Below, in pieces: positions 9,386 through 19,953 of a DNA stretch of 64,000 nt. Each line of letters begins with the position of its first letter. The first letter of the stretch is position 1. A program made the position numbers and the translations under genes. The DNA comes from Balneatrix alpica DSM 16621 (GTDB lineage: Bacteria; Pseudomonadota; Gammaproteobacteria; Pseudomonadales; Balneatricaceae), in the NCBI RefSeq assembly GCF_000619885.1, contig NZ_JHUZ01000006.1:310001-374000 (forward strand), written 5' to 3'. The notes beneath the pieces are model-generated. The model searched no databases. It had not been told where the DNA came from and was given only the letters and a program-made list of their open reading frames with translations.

Positions 9386-9410
9386 ACGGGCCCTGCGGGG
9401 CCCGTTTTGT
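9386..9410 (+). terminator. intrinsic terminator of the chemoreceptor gene
   Basis: ACGGGCCC (9386-9393) pairs with GGGCCCGT (9398-9405) around a TGCG loop and runs into TTTGT. It starts 30 bp after the stop codon. Confidence 0.85.
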
Positions 9411-9438
9411 TCGTTAGCTAGATAGAGAAGAAAGGAAT

Positions 9439-9469
9439 AAAAAAAAGACCTGGCATTGCGCGCAGGTCT
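9439..9469 (-). terminator. intrinsic terminator of the small repeat-protein gene
   Basis: On the minus strand a 7-bp stem AGACCTG/CAGGTCT is followed by a run of eight T residues. It lies about 75 bp past the stop codon at 9542. Confidence 0.8.
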
Positions 9470-9541
9470 GAATATGCAGTCTTGGTTAGAGTTGGCCGTG
9501 AACAAAACAACCCTGGCCAAGATGCCTTTGGGAAAACGGTT

Positions 9542-9844
9542 TTAACGGCTGCGATATTGACTCAGCAGCGTGCTGGCAATGTTACGCCACTCACTCTCTA
9601 GGCAGCCTTGAGCGGGTTGGCGATCGGCCCGTTGGTACCAATATCGGGCATTGCTAAGATCCCCTTCTTTACGGTGCAAGTAGGCATGTACCCAGGCTGC
9701 ACCCTGACCGAGCTCATGGCGCACCAGCTCATGGGCCATCTGCCAATCACCCCGTTTGTCTTGCCACAGGGCTGCCAGCGCATTGCTGAGTTGCACGGGG
9801 GCGGACTGCTGTTCCATTGCCTGAAGAAACTGGTGCAGCGTCAT
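9542..9844 (-). CDS. conserved small protein with TPR/Sel1-like helices
   Basis: A 100-residue soluble protein without a signal peptide. The segment RGDWQMAHELVRHELGQGAAWVHAYLHRKEGDLSNARYWYQRA reads as two helix pairs in which GDW and EGDLSNARYWY recur in a TPR- or Sel1-like way. I recognise this as a conserved bacterial hypothetical family without a known function. The frame is open upstream to 9985, but ATG 9844 has an AAGGA site and begins the conserved part. It is transcribed alone from a good promoter at 9882-9910. Confidence 0.8.
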   Translation of the reverse strand: MTLHQFLQAMEQQSAPVQLSNALAALWQDKRGDWQMAHELVRHELGQGAAWVHAYLHRKEGDLSNARYWYQRADRQPAQGCLESEWRNIASTLLSQYRSR

Positions 9845-9881
9845 CTTGAGATTCCTTAAAAATATGAACGCGTGGTCAATA

Positions 9882-9910
9882 TTAATAACTAAAACGGACT
9901 TTTGGGTCAA
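9882..9910 (-). promoter_or_regulatory. sigma-70 promoter of the small repeat-protein gene
   Basis: The minus strand reads TTGACC, a 17-bp spacer and TATTAA. The predicted leader is about 30 nt. Confidence 0.6.
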
Positions 9911-10050
9911 TAAAAACATGACAATCAAGTCAGTTTTGTCATTGGATGATTCTTGGGGCAGTAAAGCAAGAAGGGATGACAGCAAGATGGCAGTGGCAGA
10001 ACAGTCTGTGTGATGGCACGTCGTATGGGGTGGGAGGCACCCTCAACCAG

Positions 10051-10082
10051 AAAATAAAAAGGGGGAGCGACGCCCCCCCTTT
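10051..10082 (-). terminator. intrinsic terminator of the groES-groEL operon
   Basis: On the minus strand AAAGGGGG (from 10082) pairs with CCCCCTTT (ending 10058) and continues into a TTTTTATTTT tail. It lies 17 bp after the groEL stop. Confidence 0.85.
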
Positions 10083-10098
10083 GACTGCAGGCTAGGCC

Positions 10099-12038
<1,940 letters not shown>

Positions 12039-12117
12039 TGAGAATTCCTCCCAATTGAACTCACAAACAGCAAAAGACACTGACTTCAATGGAGCGCGCC
12101 AAGGCGCTTCGCCGACA

Positions 12118-12145
12118 AAATAGGTACGCCTTGGCAGCTTTCAAG
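12118..12145 (-). promoter_or_regulatory. sigma-32 (heat-shock) promoter of groES-groEL
   Basis: The minus strand reads a perfect CTTGAAA (12139-12145), 13 bp, then ACCTATTT, which matches CCCCATTT at six of eight positions. Spacer length fits RpoH promoters. Transcription would start near 12110, giving a leader of about 70 nt. No CIRCE-type repeat is seen. Confidence 0.75.
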
Positions 12146-12282
12146 AGGGGGGAGGGGGGCGGTTTTTTAGAATTTATTTTTATAAAAAACACATTTTATA
12201 TGCACTTGATACCGACAAAGAGTCGCCCTAAAAACAGTGTAAGAGCCCACCTTGAGGCTCGAGTATGGAAAGGGAGAGGACT

Positions 12283-12891
12283 ATGTCTGCTACAGCTAAC
12301 GGCAACCGCACCGCGCAGTTCCAGCGCACCCTCAGTGATTATTTTCGCCAACGTTTGGATCAGTGTGCCGCCGAACTCGATTCCCCGCCGCAAACCGACA
12401 CCCTCTGGTATATGGGCGCTCTGTTGGCCCGCTTTGGCGAAAGCCAGCAACTCTTTAGTTTTGATGAGGGACGGCTGGGACTGCGCCCCTTGGCTCTGCT
12501 ATACAAGGATGCCCAGGAGAGCGGTGAAGATCGTCAACGCTGCCTGATTCTGCGCCAGTTGGGGGATCAGGCATTATTTATCGGTGCGCTATTCCCGCAG
12601 CGCTATGCCCGCCGGGGCCTGGGGCAGGACTACTTTATTGGCATGGGAGGCGGGGCCTATGACTATCTGGCGGAGCATGCCCCCAGCCATCAGTCCGTTT
12701 TTGCGGAGCTGGCGGAGCGCTTTGCTGCCTGTCTGCAGTTAGTGGCCCAAGCCTGTTATCAGCAAGCCAGAGTTGAGGTGGAAGATGTTTTGCAGCTATA
12801 CCAGCAATGGCAACGTAGCCGGGATCCCCAGCTTGCTCGACAGTTGCAGCAGTTGGGCATCAGCCTGGAAGGGGATGAGCAACGCCATTAG
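12283..12891 (+). CDS. conserved protein of unknown function
   Basis: A 202-residue soluble, alpha-helical, glutamine-rich protein with no signal peptide or membrane helix. The blocks LGDQALFIGALFPQRYARRGLGQDYFIGMGGGAYDYLAE and YMGALLARFGESQQLF look conserved; I recall similar uncharacterised proteins in proteobacteria with a LGD.LF..GFF...DYYIAMGG pattern, but no function. ATG 12283 is preceded by GGGAGAGGA and is chosen over an ATG 18 bp upstream that lies before that site. It is divergent from the groES heat-shock promoter and 106 bp upstream of the P-type ATPase. Confidence 0.75.
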   Translation: MSATANGNRTAQFQRTLSDYFRQRLDQCAAELDSPPQTDTLWYMGALLARFGESQQLFSFDEGRLGLRPLALLYKDAQESGEDRQRCLILRQLGDQALFIGALFPQRYARRGLGQDYFIGMGGGAYDYLAEHAPSHQSVFAELAERFAACLQLVAQACYQQARVEVEDVLQLYQQWQRSRDPQLARQLQQLGISLEGDEQRH

Positions 12892-12997
12892 GGGTAAGGA
12901 AAAACCCTGACCCTGATCAGGGCGGCGGCGACCAACTGGACTAAGCTGGGCAGACGACCACTATTTCAGGTCAAGCAAGGATAGCAAGGAGCTCAGC

Positions 12998-15688
12998 ATG
13001 TCTACCCCACCTTCTTGGCACCAGCAATCGGTAACCGAGGTCAGTGCGCAGTTAAACAGTCCGGAACAAGGCTTGAGTGCCGCCGAGGCAGACGCACGCC
13101 TGTTGCAATATGGCCCCAATCAATTGACTGCGGCGGCGCCGCTGCCTGGCTGGCGCCGGTTTTTGCAACAGTTTCATAATCTGCTGATCTATGTCCTGCT
13201 CGGTTCCGCCGCGATTACCGCTCTGCTGGGGCACTGGGTGGATACCCTGGTGATTGTCGCCGTCGTGTTGGTCAATGCCTTGGTGGGCTTCCTGCAAGAG
13301 GGTAAGGCCGAGCGGGCGCTGGATGCGATTCGTCATATGCTGGCGCCCCAGGCGGTAGTGCTGCGCGAAGGCAAACGTCAGACAGTGCCTGGGTCCGAGC
13401 TGGTGCCGGGGGATCGAGTCTGGTTAGAAGCCGGTGAGCGGGTGCCTGCCGACCTGCGCTTATACCGCTGCCATGGCTTACAGCTGCAGGAAGCTTTGCT
13501 GACGGGGGAGTCGCTGCCGGTGGAGAAGCAAACCGAGGCCGTGGCGGAGCAGGCCGCGCTAGGGGATCGCAGTTGCATGGCCTATAGCGGCACCCTGGTC
13601 AGTAGTGGCCAGGGCCTGGGCATTGTGGTGGCGACCGCCAGTCAAACGGAGTTGGGGCGGATTAGTGGTCTGTTGGATCAGGTCAACACCCTCACGACTC
13701 CGTTGCTTGAGCAGATGGCGCAGTTTGCCAAATGGCTGACTCTGATGATTCTGCTGCTGGCCGGTCTGTTACTGGCATTTGGCCATCTGGTGTTGGCTTA
13801 CCCCTTTGCCGAGCTGTTTATGATTGTGGTGGGTCTATCGGTGGCGGCGATTCCGGAAGGCTTGCCAGCGGTCTTGACCATCACCCTGGCGGTGGGGGTG
13901 CAGGGGATGGCCAGACGCAACGCCATCGTGCGGCGCTTGCCAGCGATTGAAACACTCGGCTCCGTCTCGGTTATTTGCACCGACAAGACCGGCACCCTGA
14001 CCCGTAATGAAATGATGGTGGTCAGCCTGGCACTGCAGCAGGGCGAGTTGCAGTTGAGCGGTGCAGGCTATGCGCCTACTGGTAGCGTCAGCCTGGACGG
14101 GCAGTTGTTGGCGTTGGAGCAGCTGTCGGCCTACTGGCCGCTGGGACGGGTGGCGGCGCTCTGTAATGATGCCGCCCTGCACGATCAAGACGGTAACTGG
14201 AGTGTTGAAGGCGATCCGATGGAAGGGGCGTTGCTGTGTCTGGCGGCCAAGCTGGGGCTGCAGGTGGAGCAGGAGCGTCGCCAGTGTCCCCGCCGTGATC
14301 TGATCCCGTTTGATTCCCGGCATCGCCTGATGGCGACCCTTAACCATGATCACCAGGGCCAGGCGGCGATCCTGCTGAAGGGAGCGCCGGAGCAGGTGCT
14401 GGCCTGTTGCAGCCAGCAGTGGCAGCAACAGGATAATGCCGCCCTGGACAGGGACTATTGGCAACAGCAGGTTGAACGGCTGGCGGCCCAGGGCCAGCGG
14501 GTGTTGGCCCTGGCGACCAAGGCTGTCGATGCCGAGCAGGGCAGCCTGCAGTTCGATGATTTGCAGGGGATGACCCTACTGGGGCTGGTGGGGATGCAGG
14601 ACCCACCGCGGGCCGAGGCGATCAGCGCCATCCATGAGTGCCGCCAGGCCGGTATCCGGGTGAAGATGATTACCGGTGACCATGGCATTACCGCCAAAGC
14701 CATAGGCGCTCAGTTGGGGCTCAGTTGTAGCGAACGGGTGCTGACCGGTGCCGAGCTGGATCAGTTGGATGATGCTAGTCTGGCGCTGCAGGTGCAGGAA
14801 GTGGACATCTTTGCCCGCACCAGTCCTGAGCACAAACTACGTCTGGTGATGGCATTACAGGCGCAGGGGCTGACCGTGGCCATGACCGGTGATGGTGTCA
14901 ATGATGCGCCGGCGTTGAAGCGGGCCGATGCGGGTATTGCCATGGGGGGGAAAGGCAGTGAGGCGGCCAAGGAGGCGGCGGAGCTGGTGCTGGTGGATGA
15001 CAACTTCGCCTCCATCGTGGCGGCCGTGCGCGAAGGGCGTACCGTCTACGATAATCTGAAAAAAGTGATCAGCTGGACCCTGCCAACCAACGCCGGGGAG
15101 GCCATCACCATCGTGGTGGCCCTGCTGCTGGGGCTGACCCTGCCGATTACGCCGGTGCAGATTCTGTGGGTCAACCTGATTACCGCCGTGACCCTGGGGA
15201 TCGCCCTGGCCTTTGAGCCCGTCGAGCCTAATACCATGCGCCGTCCCCCCAGGCCACGCCATCAACCCCTACTCAGCGGTGAGCTGGTATGGCATATCCT
15301 GTTGGTGTCGCTGTTATTTTTGGCCGGGGTGTTTGGCATCTATCGTTATGCTCTGGCCCAGGGCTATAGCCTGGAGCTGGCTCGCACCCTGGCGCTGAAT
15401 ACCCTGGTGGTGATGGAAATCTTCCATCTGTTCTTTATCCGTAATCTCTATGGCAGCTCCCTCAACTGGCAGGCAGTCAAGGCTACGCCGATGGTGTGGG
15501 CGATGGTGTTGAGCGTCACCCTGGCGCAGTTCGCCATCACCTACCTGCCACCCTTGCAACAAGTGTTTGCCACCACTGCGGTGCCGCTGGCGGACGGTGT
15601 GCTGGTGGTGGCGATTGGGGTCGCCTTGTTCGCTATTGTGGAATTAGAAAAACAGCTGCGCTTGTTATTGAAAAAGATGAGGGACTAA
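12998..15688 (+). CDS. P2-type cation-transporting ATPase
   Basis: An 896-residue membrane pump that moves cations using an aspartyl-phosphate intermediate. Domains in order: N-terminal cation-ATPase domain, two helices, actuator domain with TGES (169-172), two helices with PEGLP, phosphorylation site DKTGTLT (Asp329), nucleotide domain, hinge TGDGVNDAP (630-638), then C-terminal helices. PEGLP in helix 4 and NAGE in helix 5 resemble Ca2+ pumps, but helix 6 reads NLITAVTLG where SERCA pumps have NLVTDGLPA, so a ligand aspartate is absent. Substrate may therefore be Na+, K+, H+ or Mg2+ rather than Ca2+. AAGGAG precedes the ATG. A palindrome CCCTGATCAGGG lies upstream at 12911-12922. Confidence 0.93.
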   Translation: MSTPPSWHQQSVTEVSAQLNSPEQGLSAAEADARLLQYGPNQLTAAAPLPGWRRFLQQFHNLLIYVLLGSAAITALLGHWVDTLVIVAVVLVNALVGFLQEGKAERALDAIRHMLAPQAVVLREGKRQTVPGSELVPGDRVWLEAGERVPADLRLYRCHGLQLQEALLTGESLPVEKQTEAVAEQAALGDRSCMAYSGTLVSSGQGLGIVVATASQTELGRISGLLDQVNTLTTPLLEQMAQFAKWLTLMILLLAGLLLAFGHLVLAYPFAELFMIVVGLSVAAIPEGLPAVLTITLAVGVQGMARRNAIVRRLPAIETLGSVSVICTDKTGTLTRNEMMVVSLALQQGELQLSGAGYAPTGSVSLDGQLLALEQLSAYWPLGRVAALCNDAALHDQDGNWSVEGDPMEGALLCLAAKLGLQVEQERRQCPRRDLIPFDSRHRLMATLNHDHQGQAAILLKGAPEQVLACCSQQWQQQDNAALDRDYWQQQVERLAAQGQRVLALATKAVDAEQGSLQFDDLQGMTLLGLVGMQDPPRAEAISAIHECRQAGIRVKMITGDHGITAKAIGAQLGLSCSERVLTGAELDQLDDASLALQVQEVDIFARTSPEHKLRLVMALQAQGLTVAMTGDGVNDAPALKRADAGIAMGGKGSEAAKEAAELVLVDDNFASIVAAVREGRTVYDNLKKVISWTLPTNAGEAITIVVALLLGLTLPITPVQILWVNLITAVTLGIALAFEPVEPNTMRRPPRPRHQPLLSGELVWHILLVSLLFLAGVFGIYRYALAQGYSLELARTLALNTLVVMEIFHLFFIRNLYGSSLNWQAVKATPMVWAMVLSVTLAQFAITYLPPLQQVFATTAVPLADGVLVVAIGVALFAIVELEKQLRLLLKKMRD

Positions 15689-15698
15689 GGAGATCAAG

Positions 15699-15962
15699 AT
15701 GGCTATCCGCGACCTAGCCGGGTTAGGGCCGAAAAGCGAGCAGATGCTGGCGGCCATCGGTATCGAAACGGTGGAAAGCTTTATGGCAGCGGATGCCTTT
15801 GAGCTTTATCTGCAATTGCGCGCGCAACAGCCGGGGCTGAGCCTCAATATGCTCTATGCCATGTTGGGAGCGCAGCAAAACCGGCCCTGGCAGGAGGTCG
15901 CCCGCGAGGACAAGACCGCCATCCTGATGCGTTTGGATGACCTTAACGCGGCGCCGCGTTAG
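15699..15962 (+). CDS. TfoX C-terminal domain protein
   Basis: An 87-residue protein that consists only of a TfoX-C domain, a helix-hairpin-helix fold: IRDLAGLGPKSEQMLAAIGIETVESFMAADAFELY is the signature. Full-length TfoX/Sxy regulators of competence have an additional N-terminal domain, absent here. Stand-alone TfoX-C proteins are common in proteobacteria and have no settled role. It follows the ATPase by 10 bp with an AAGGAG site, so the two are probably co-transcribed. Its 3' end overlaps the convergent methyltransferase gene by 20 bp. Confidence 0.85.
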   Translation: MAIRDLAGLGPKSEQMLAAIGIETVESFMAADAFELYLQLRAQQPGLSLNMLYAMLGAQQNRPWQEVAREDKTAILMRLDDLNAAPR

Positions 15963-16506
15963 GAGCTTGCCAGACATATAGATCCAACTGCGGTTGGCTG
16001 GTGCAGGGGCCCGCGTGCAGCAGGGACAGTGAGGGGAACTGCTGGCGATACTGTCCCGGTTGCAGACAAAAGCGGGGGTTCATCTGCGCCTGCTGGTTAA
16101 AGGTGCAGAACAGCAAGCGCCCTTGCGGCGCCAGGCGCGCCGCTAAGGCTGGCCATAGCTCGGCTGCGGGCAGGTAGCGCAGGATCAGGATCAGGGCGAA
16201 GGGCCCCGCCGGCAGCTGGTCAGGTTGGTTGAGATCCACCACCTGGGTGCTGAGTTGCAATGCCTGTTCCTGCGCAAAATGCTGCAAGCGCTGCAGTCCC
16301 TGGTCGGCAATATCCACCGCGGTCAGCTGCCAGCCCGCTTGCGCCAGGGGCAGGCTGGCGGCACCCTCTCCGGCGGCAATATCCAGTGCATTGGCCACGG
16401 GCTGGGGTAGCCAAGACTGCAGTTCCGCCCAGACCTCAGGCCGGGCAGGCGCCTGCAGCGGGCGTTCGGCATAGCGTTGATTCCATTTGAGTGCATCAGG
16501 GTGCAT
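15943..16506 (-). CDS. class I SAM-dependent methyltransferase
   Basis: A 187-residue soluble methyltransferase. The SAM-binding motif ALDIAAGEGAASLPLAQ is near residues 40-56, the acidic loop TAVDIADQGL near 63, and the motif IV-like FALILILRYLP near 103. The opening WNQRYAERP is typical of TehB/UbiE-like small-molecule methyltransferases that act in detoxification, but no substrate can be read from the sequence. The start codon lies within the end of the MocR gene (11-bp overlap), so it is translationally coupled to it. Confidence 0.85.
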   Translation of the reverse strand: MHPDALKWNQRYAERPLQAPARPEVWAELQSWLPQPVANALDIAAGEGAASLPLAQAGWQLTAVDIADQGLQRLQHFAQEQALQLSTQVVDLNQPDQLPAGPFALILILRYLPAAELWPALAARLAPQGRLLFCTFNQQAQMNPRFCLQPGQYRQQFPSLSLLHAGPCTSQPQLDLYVWQAPNAAPR

Positions 16507-17854
16507 AGCGGGCTAAGTACTCGAACAGGGCGGTATCACAATAGGCCACATTGAAGCGCAGCCAACGGCTGGGACGACGTTGTGGATAAAACAGGGTGCC
16601 GGGGGTCAGCAGCCAGCCCTGCTGCAGGGCATCTTCGCACAGACTCAGGGCATCGCCCAGGTGGGCGGGTAACTCGACCCAGACGAAACAACTGGCGGCG
16701 GGCTCGGCAAACAGACGCCAGCCCAGGCGTTGGAAGCCCTGACGGGCGTGCAGATTGGCGGCCAGCAGGCGTTCCCGCAGTTGGGTTAAGCGATGGCGCT
16801 GCCGGCCATCGGCGAGGAGCAGGCTGGCCAGTTGCTCATTCAGGGTGGAGCTGGTCAGGCTCAGATTAAGCTTGCTCTGCAGCAGGGCGGCATAGAGGGC
16901 CGGATGGGCACAGAGATAGCCCAGCCGCAGGCCCGGAGCCAAGCTTTTGGACAGGCTGCTGAGGTAAATCACCCGTTGTAACTGATCCAGCGCCGCCAGG
17001 GTGGGGGAGCCGGGGGGAGCCAGGGCTGCCGCCACATCGTCTTCAATCAGCCAGCAGTCATACTGCTCCGCCAGTTGCAGCACTCGATGGGCGCAGGCCT
17101 GGGAGTAACTGGCGCCACTGGGGTTATGCAGGCGGCTATTGGTAAAAAACGCTTTGGGTTGATGCTGCGCCAGCAGCCTGGCCAGGGCTTGGCAATCCGG
17201 CCCTTCTGCTGTCCAGGGCACCCCTATCACCTCGGCGCCAACCTGGTGCAGCAGACCGAGCAGGTTGGTATAGCCGGGCTCATCCACCAAGACCTTCTGT
17301 CCAGGGCTGATCAGCGCTAGCACGATCAGGCTTAAGGCCTGGCTGGCGCCTTGCGTCAGTAGCAGGGTGTCGGCCTGGGCGGGAATCCCCTGTTCCTGTA
17401 ATTGACTGGCCAGCTGTTGGCGTAAAGGCAGCCAGCCGGCGGTTTCGCCATAGCCCAGCTGTAAAGGCTGACGGGCTAACTGGCGTAGGGCTTTGTGCAG
17501 GGCATCCTGGTCGTACCAGCTATCTGGCAGCCAGCCGCTGCCGGGTTGGGCGGCGTCGGAGTCGGGATGGAAACGGCTATCGATCAGCCAAAAGGCGTCC
17601 AGGCGGGGTGGGGGCAGGGCGGAGTGGGCACCATGCTGGTTGGCATGACAGGCAAAAAAACCTTCCCCGCGCCGGGCTTCGATCAGGCTGGCGGCCACCA
17701 GACGATCGTAAACATCCGCAACGGTGTAGGTGCTGATGCCCTCCTGCTGGGCCAGTTGACGGATGGAGGGCAGCCGCTGGCCAGGCAGCCAATGGCCCGC
17801 ATGGAGCTGCTGCTGCAGAGTGGTAAACAGGCGTTCGGCCAGTGTCGGTGCCAT
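16496..17854 (-). CDS. MocR/PdxR-type transcriptional regulator (GntR-HTH plus aminotransferase-like domain)
   Basis: A 452-residue fusion of a winged-helix GntR domain (LPSIRQLAQQEGISTYTVADVYDRLVA, about residues 30-60) with a fold-type I aminotransferase domain. The PLP lysine is visible in SSLSKSLAPGLRLGY, and LLTQGASQAL and LHNPSGASYS are family blocks. Such regulators sense PLP or amino compounds and usually control an adjacent gene. Here the divergent neighbour is an amino-acid-binding protein, the natural target. ATG 17854 begins the conserved part; a TTG at 17923 is an alternative. A palindrome at 17932-17945 may be its operator. Confidence 0.9.
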   Translation of the reverse strand: MAPTLAERLFTTLQQQLHAGHWLPGQRLPSIRQLAQQEGISTYTVADVYDRLVAASLIEARRGEGFFACHANQHGAHSALPPPRLDAFWLIDSRFHPDSDAAQPGSGWLPDSWYDQDALHKALRQLARQPLQLGYGETAGWLPLRQQLASQLQEQGIPAQADTLLLTQGASQALSLIVLALISPGQKVLVDEPGYTNLLGLLHQVGAEVIGVPWTAEGPDCQALARLLAQHQPKAFFTNSRLHNPSGASYSQACAHRVLQLAEQYDCWLIEDDVAAALAPPGSPTLAALDQLQRVIYLSSLSKSLAPGLRLGYLCAHPALYAALLQSKLNLSLTSSTLNEQLASLLLADGRQRHRLTQLRERLLAANLHARQGFQRLGWRLFAEPAASCFVWVELPAHLGDALSLCEDALQQGWLLTPGTLFYPQRRPSRWLRFNVAYCDTALFEYLARYAP

Positions 17855-17931
17855 GCTGGGGTCCTGGCTAGATTCGGGCTGGGGCGATGAGTTGTTAATG
17901 CCACAGGGACGAGCCGCTGCCAAGGCTGTAT

Positions 17932-17945
17932 TGGTGAAATCACCA
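17932..17945. promoter_or_regulatory. palindrome between the MocR gene and the binding-protein gene
   Basis: TGGTG AAAT CACCA is a perfect short palindrome in the divergent region, about 80 bp before the regulator start and 90 bp before the binding-protein start. It is a candidate MocR-family operator, though these often bind direct repeats. Confidence 0.35.
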
Positions 17946-18033
17946 TGACAGCTCAGTGGGGATTATGGGCTGCTGTATCGGGGCAGGGTGGAGAGGGCTG
18001 GCTAGAGTAGGGTTTCCAAACAGGAGGAACCCT

Positions 18034-18807
18034 ATGCGAACAATAACAAAACTGGCTGCGCTTGCCGTGGCGCTGGGTCTGAGTGTCAGTGCACAGGCGG
18101 AGCAGAAAACCCTAAGAGTGGCCACCGATGGGGCTTTCCCGCCCTATAGCATGGTGTTGGCGGACGGCACCCTGACCGGCTTTGATGTGGAGATCGCCCA
18201 GGCTCTGTGCGAGGAAATGAAGGTCGAGTGTCAAATTCAGCATTACGATTTCGATAGCCTGATCCCTGCTTTGAAGGCGCGTAAGTTCGACATGGTGGTG
18301 GCCTCCATGGCGATTACCGAAGAACGACTCAAATCGGTGGATTTTAGTGATAAGTATGAAGGGGGCTATTCGCAGTTTATCGGCCCCAAGGGTACCAGCC
18401 TGGACGGTAGTCCGGCGGCGATGGCGGGCAAGAAAATCGGTGTGCAGCTCGGCACCATTCAAGAGAACTACACCCAAGCCATCTATGTGCCCGCCGGGGC
18501 GGAAATGCGCACCTATAGCACGCCGGAGAACGCCTTCCTTGACCTGGTTGCTGGCCGCTTAGATGCGGTGGTGGTCGAGGTAGGGGTGGGCTATGAGCTG
18601 CAAAAAGGGCCCCAGGGCAAAGATTACGCCCTGTTTGGGCCGAAGATGGATGATCCCCAGTATTTTGGTACCGGCTCCGGTATCGCGGTACGCAAGGGTA
18701 ATAGCGAACTATTAGGCAAGATCAATCAGGCGCTGGCGGCGATTCTGGCCGATGGCACCTATGAGCTGATTAACGATCGCTACTTTGACTACAACCAATA
18801 CGACTAA
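18034..18807 (+). CDS. periplasmic amino-acid-binding protein (HisJ/ArtJ type)
   Basis: A 257-residue secreted ABC-transporter binding protein for polar amino acids. The signal peptide runs to SVSAQA, followed by EQKTLRVATDGAFPPYSM, GTLTGFDVEIAQALCEEM, and FDMVVASMAITEERLKSVDFSDKY, the solute-binding family 3 signature. These resemble lysine/arginine/ornithine-binding proteins. GGAGGAAC precedes the ATG at 18034. No permease or ATPase gene is adjacent; the next gene is an AstE/aspartoacylase-family hydrolase. Control by the divergent MocR protein is likely from position alone. Confidence 0.92.
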   Translation: MRTITKLAALAVALGLSVSAQAEQKTLRVATDGAFPPYSMVLADGTLTGFDVEIAQALCEEMKVECQIQHYDFDSLIPALKARKFDMVVASMAITEERLKSVDFSDKYEGGYSQFIGPKGTSLDGSPAAMAGKKIGVQLGTIQENYTQAIYVPAGAEMRTYSTPENAFLDLVAGRLDAVVVEVGVGYELQKGPQGKDYALFGPKMDDPQYFGTGSGIAVRKGNSELLGKINQALAAILADGTYELINDRYFDYNQYD

Positions 18808-18861
18808 TCCTCTGGGCGGCCCCGCACCGGATGGTCGGGGCCCTGAGCGCGGAATCCTGTG

Positions 18862-19953
18862 ATGCAGATCGAAACCCTTTGCCTTGAGCCCGGTAGCCCT
18901 GGGCGCCACCATCAGTTGCAGGTCTGGCACTTTGGCCAGCCTGATGCTGAACCCTGTGTTTATTTGCAGGCGGGACTGCATGCCGATGAGAGCCCCGGTA
19001 GCCTGGTGCTGCACCGCCTGATTGCCTGCTTACAACACTGGCAAGATGAGGGACGCTTGCGTGGCCGGGTCATCGTCGTGCCGATGGCGAACCCGCTGGG
19101 CTTGGGGCAGTGGCATCTGGGACTGCTGCAGGGCCGTTTTGAGGCGCGGAGCGGGCAAAATTTTAATCGTCACTTTCCCCTATTAGCCGAGCAGGCGTTA
19201 ACCCTGCTGGCTCAGCAGGAGCAGGTCAGCTCACACCAGGCCCGGGACGCCCTGTTGGCGGCTTTGCAACAGCAGCCTGGTTTGAGTGAGCTGGAGCAAT
19301 TGCAGGGGCGTTTATTTGCCCTGGCATTGCAGGCGGATGTGATTCTGGATCTGCACTGTGATTCTGAGGCCTGCTTACACCTGTATGCCAATGAGCATAA
19401 CCGCGCCCAGGTAGCGGAGCTGGCTCAGCATCTGCAGGTGCCGCTGGTGCTGTTGGCGGAGGAGGCGGGGGGGATGTCCTTTGATGATGCCATCATGCAG
19501 AACTGGTTAAGGCTGCGTCAGCACTATGCGGATTTGCCGTTGCCGCTGGCGGTGACCCTGGAGCTGCGTGGACAGTTGGATACCGATCCGGCCTATACCG
19601 AGGCGGATGTGGCCGGTTTGCTCAGTTACCTGTGCCAGTTGGGGGTATTGGCGGGCAGTGCCAGTGCCCGGGGGCAGGCAGCGCACCTGTTGCCCTTAGC
19701 CGGGGTGGAGGCGCTCCGGGCGCCGATGGCCGGGGTGGTCAGCTATCTGCAAATGCCGGGACGCTGGCTGGCAGCAGGCACCCCTTTGGCCTGGATTCAG
19801 TGCCCCTACTCGGGGCAACGCCTTAGCCTCTGTGCGCCGCAGGAAGGGTATTTCTACGCTCGTCTGAGTCAGCGTAGTGTGGGGCGTGGCGAGGAGCTGT
19901 GCTTTATCGCCAGCCGCTCACCCCGTCGTCAGGGACGTTTATTGGCACTTTAA
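18862..19953 (+). CDS. succinylglutamate desuccinylase/aspartoacylase family zinc hydrolase
   Basis: A 363-residue zinc-dependent amidohydrolase. The metal site shows as AGLHADESPG (His and Glu, near residue 40) and LDLHCDSEACLHLY (third ligand and neighbours, near 165). A C-terminal barrel-like segment with LRAPMAGVVSYLQMPG resembles the AspA/AstE family tail. Candidate substrates are N-succinylglutamate (AstE), N-acetylated diaminobutyrate (DoeB, ectoine breakdown) or another N-acyl amino acid. It follows the amino-acid-binding gene by 54 bp. The AST operon at 30821-37042 lacks astE, so a link is possible but unproven. GTGATG at 18859 gives two starts; ATG 18862 is listed. Confidence 0.82.
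   Translation: MQIETLCLEPGSPGRHHQLQVWHFGQPDAEPCVYLQAGLHADESPGSLVLHRLIACLQHWQDEGRLRGRVIVVPMANPLGLGQWHLGLLQGRFEARSGQNFNRHFPLLAEQALTLLAQQEQVSSHQARDALLAALQQQPGLSELEQLQGRLFALALQADVILDLHCDSEACLHLYANEHNRAQVAELAQHLQVPLVLLAEEAGGMSFDDAIMQNWLRLRQHYADLPLPLAVTLELRGQLDTDPAYTEADVAGLLSYLCQLGVLAGSASARGQAAHLLPLAGVEALRAPMAGVVSYLQMPGRWLAAGTPLAWIQCPYSGQRLSLCAPQEGYFYARLSQRSVGRGEELCFIASRSPRRQGRLLAL

Noticed and set aside
12911-12922. Palindrome CCCTGATCAGGG before the P-type ATPase
   Set aside because: It is short, has no T-run or promoter near it, and such a palindrome can occur by chance in GC-rich DNA.
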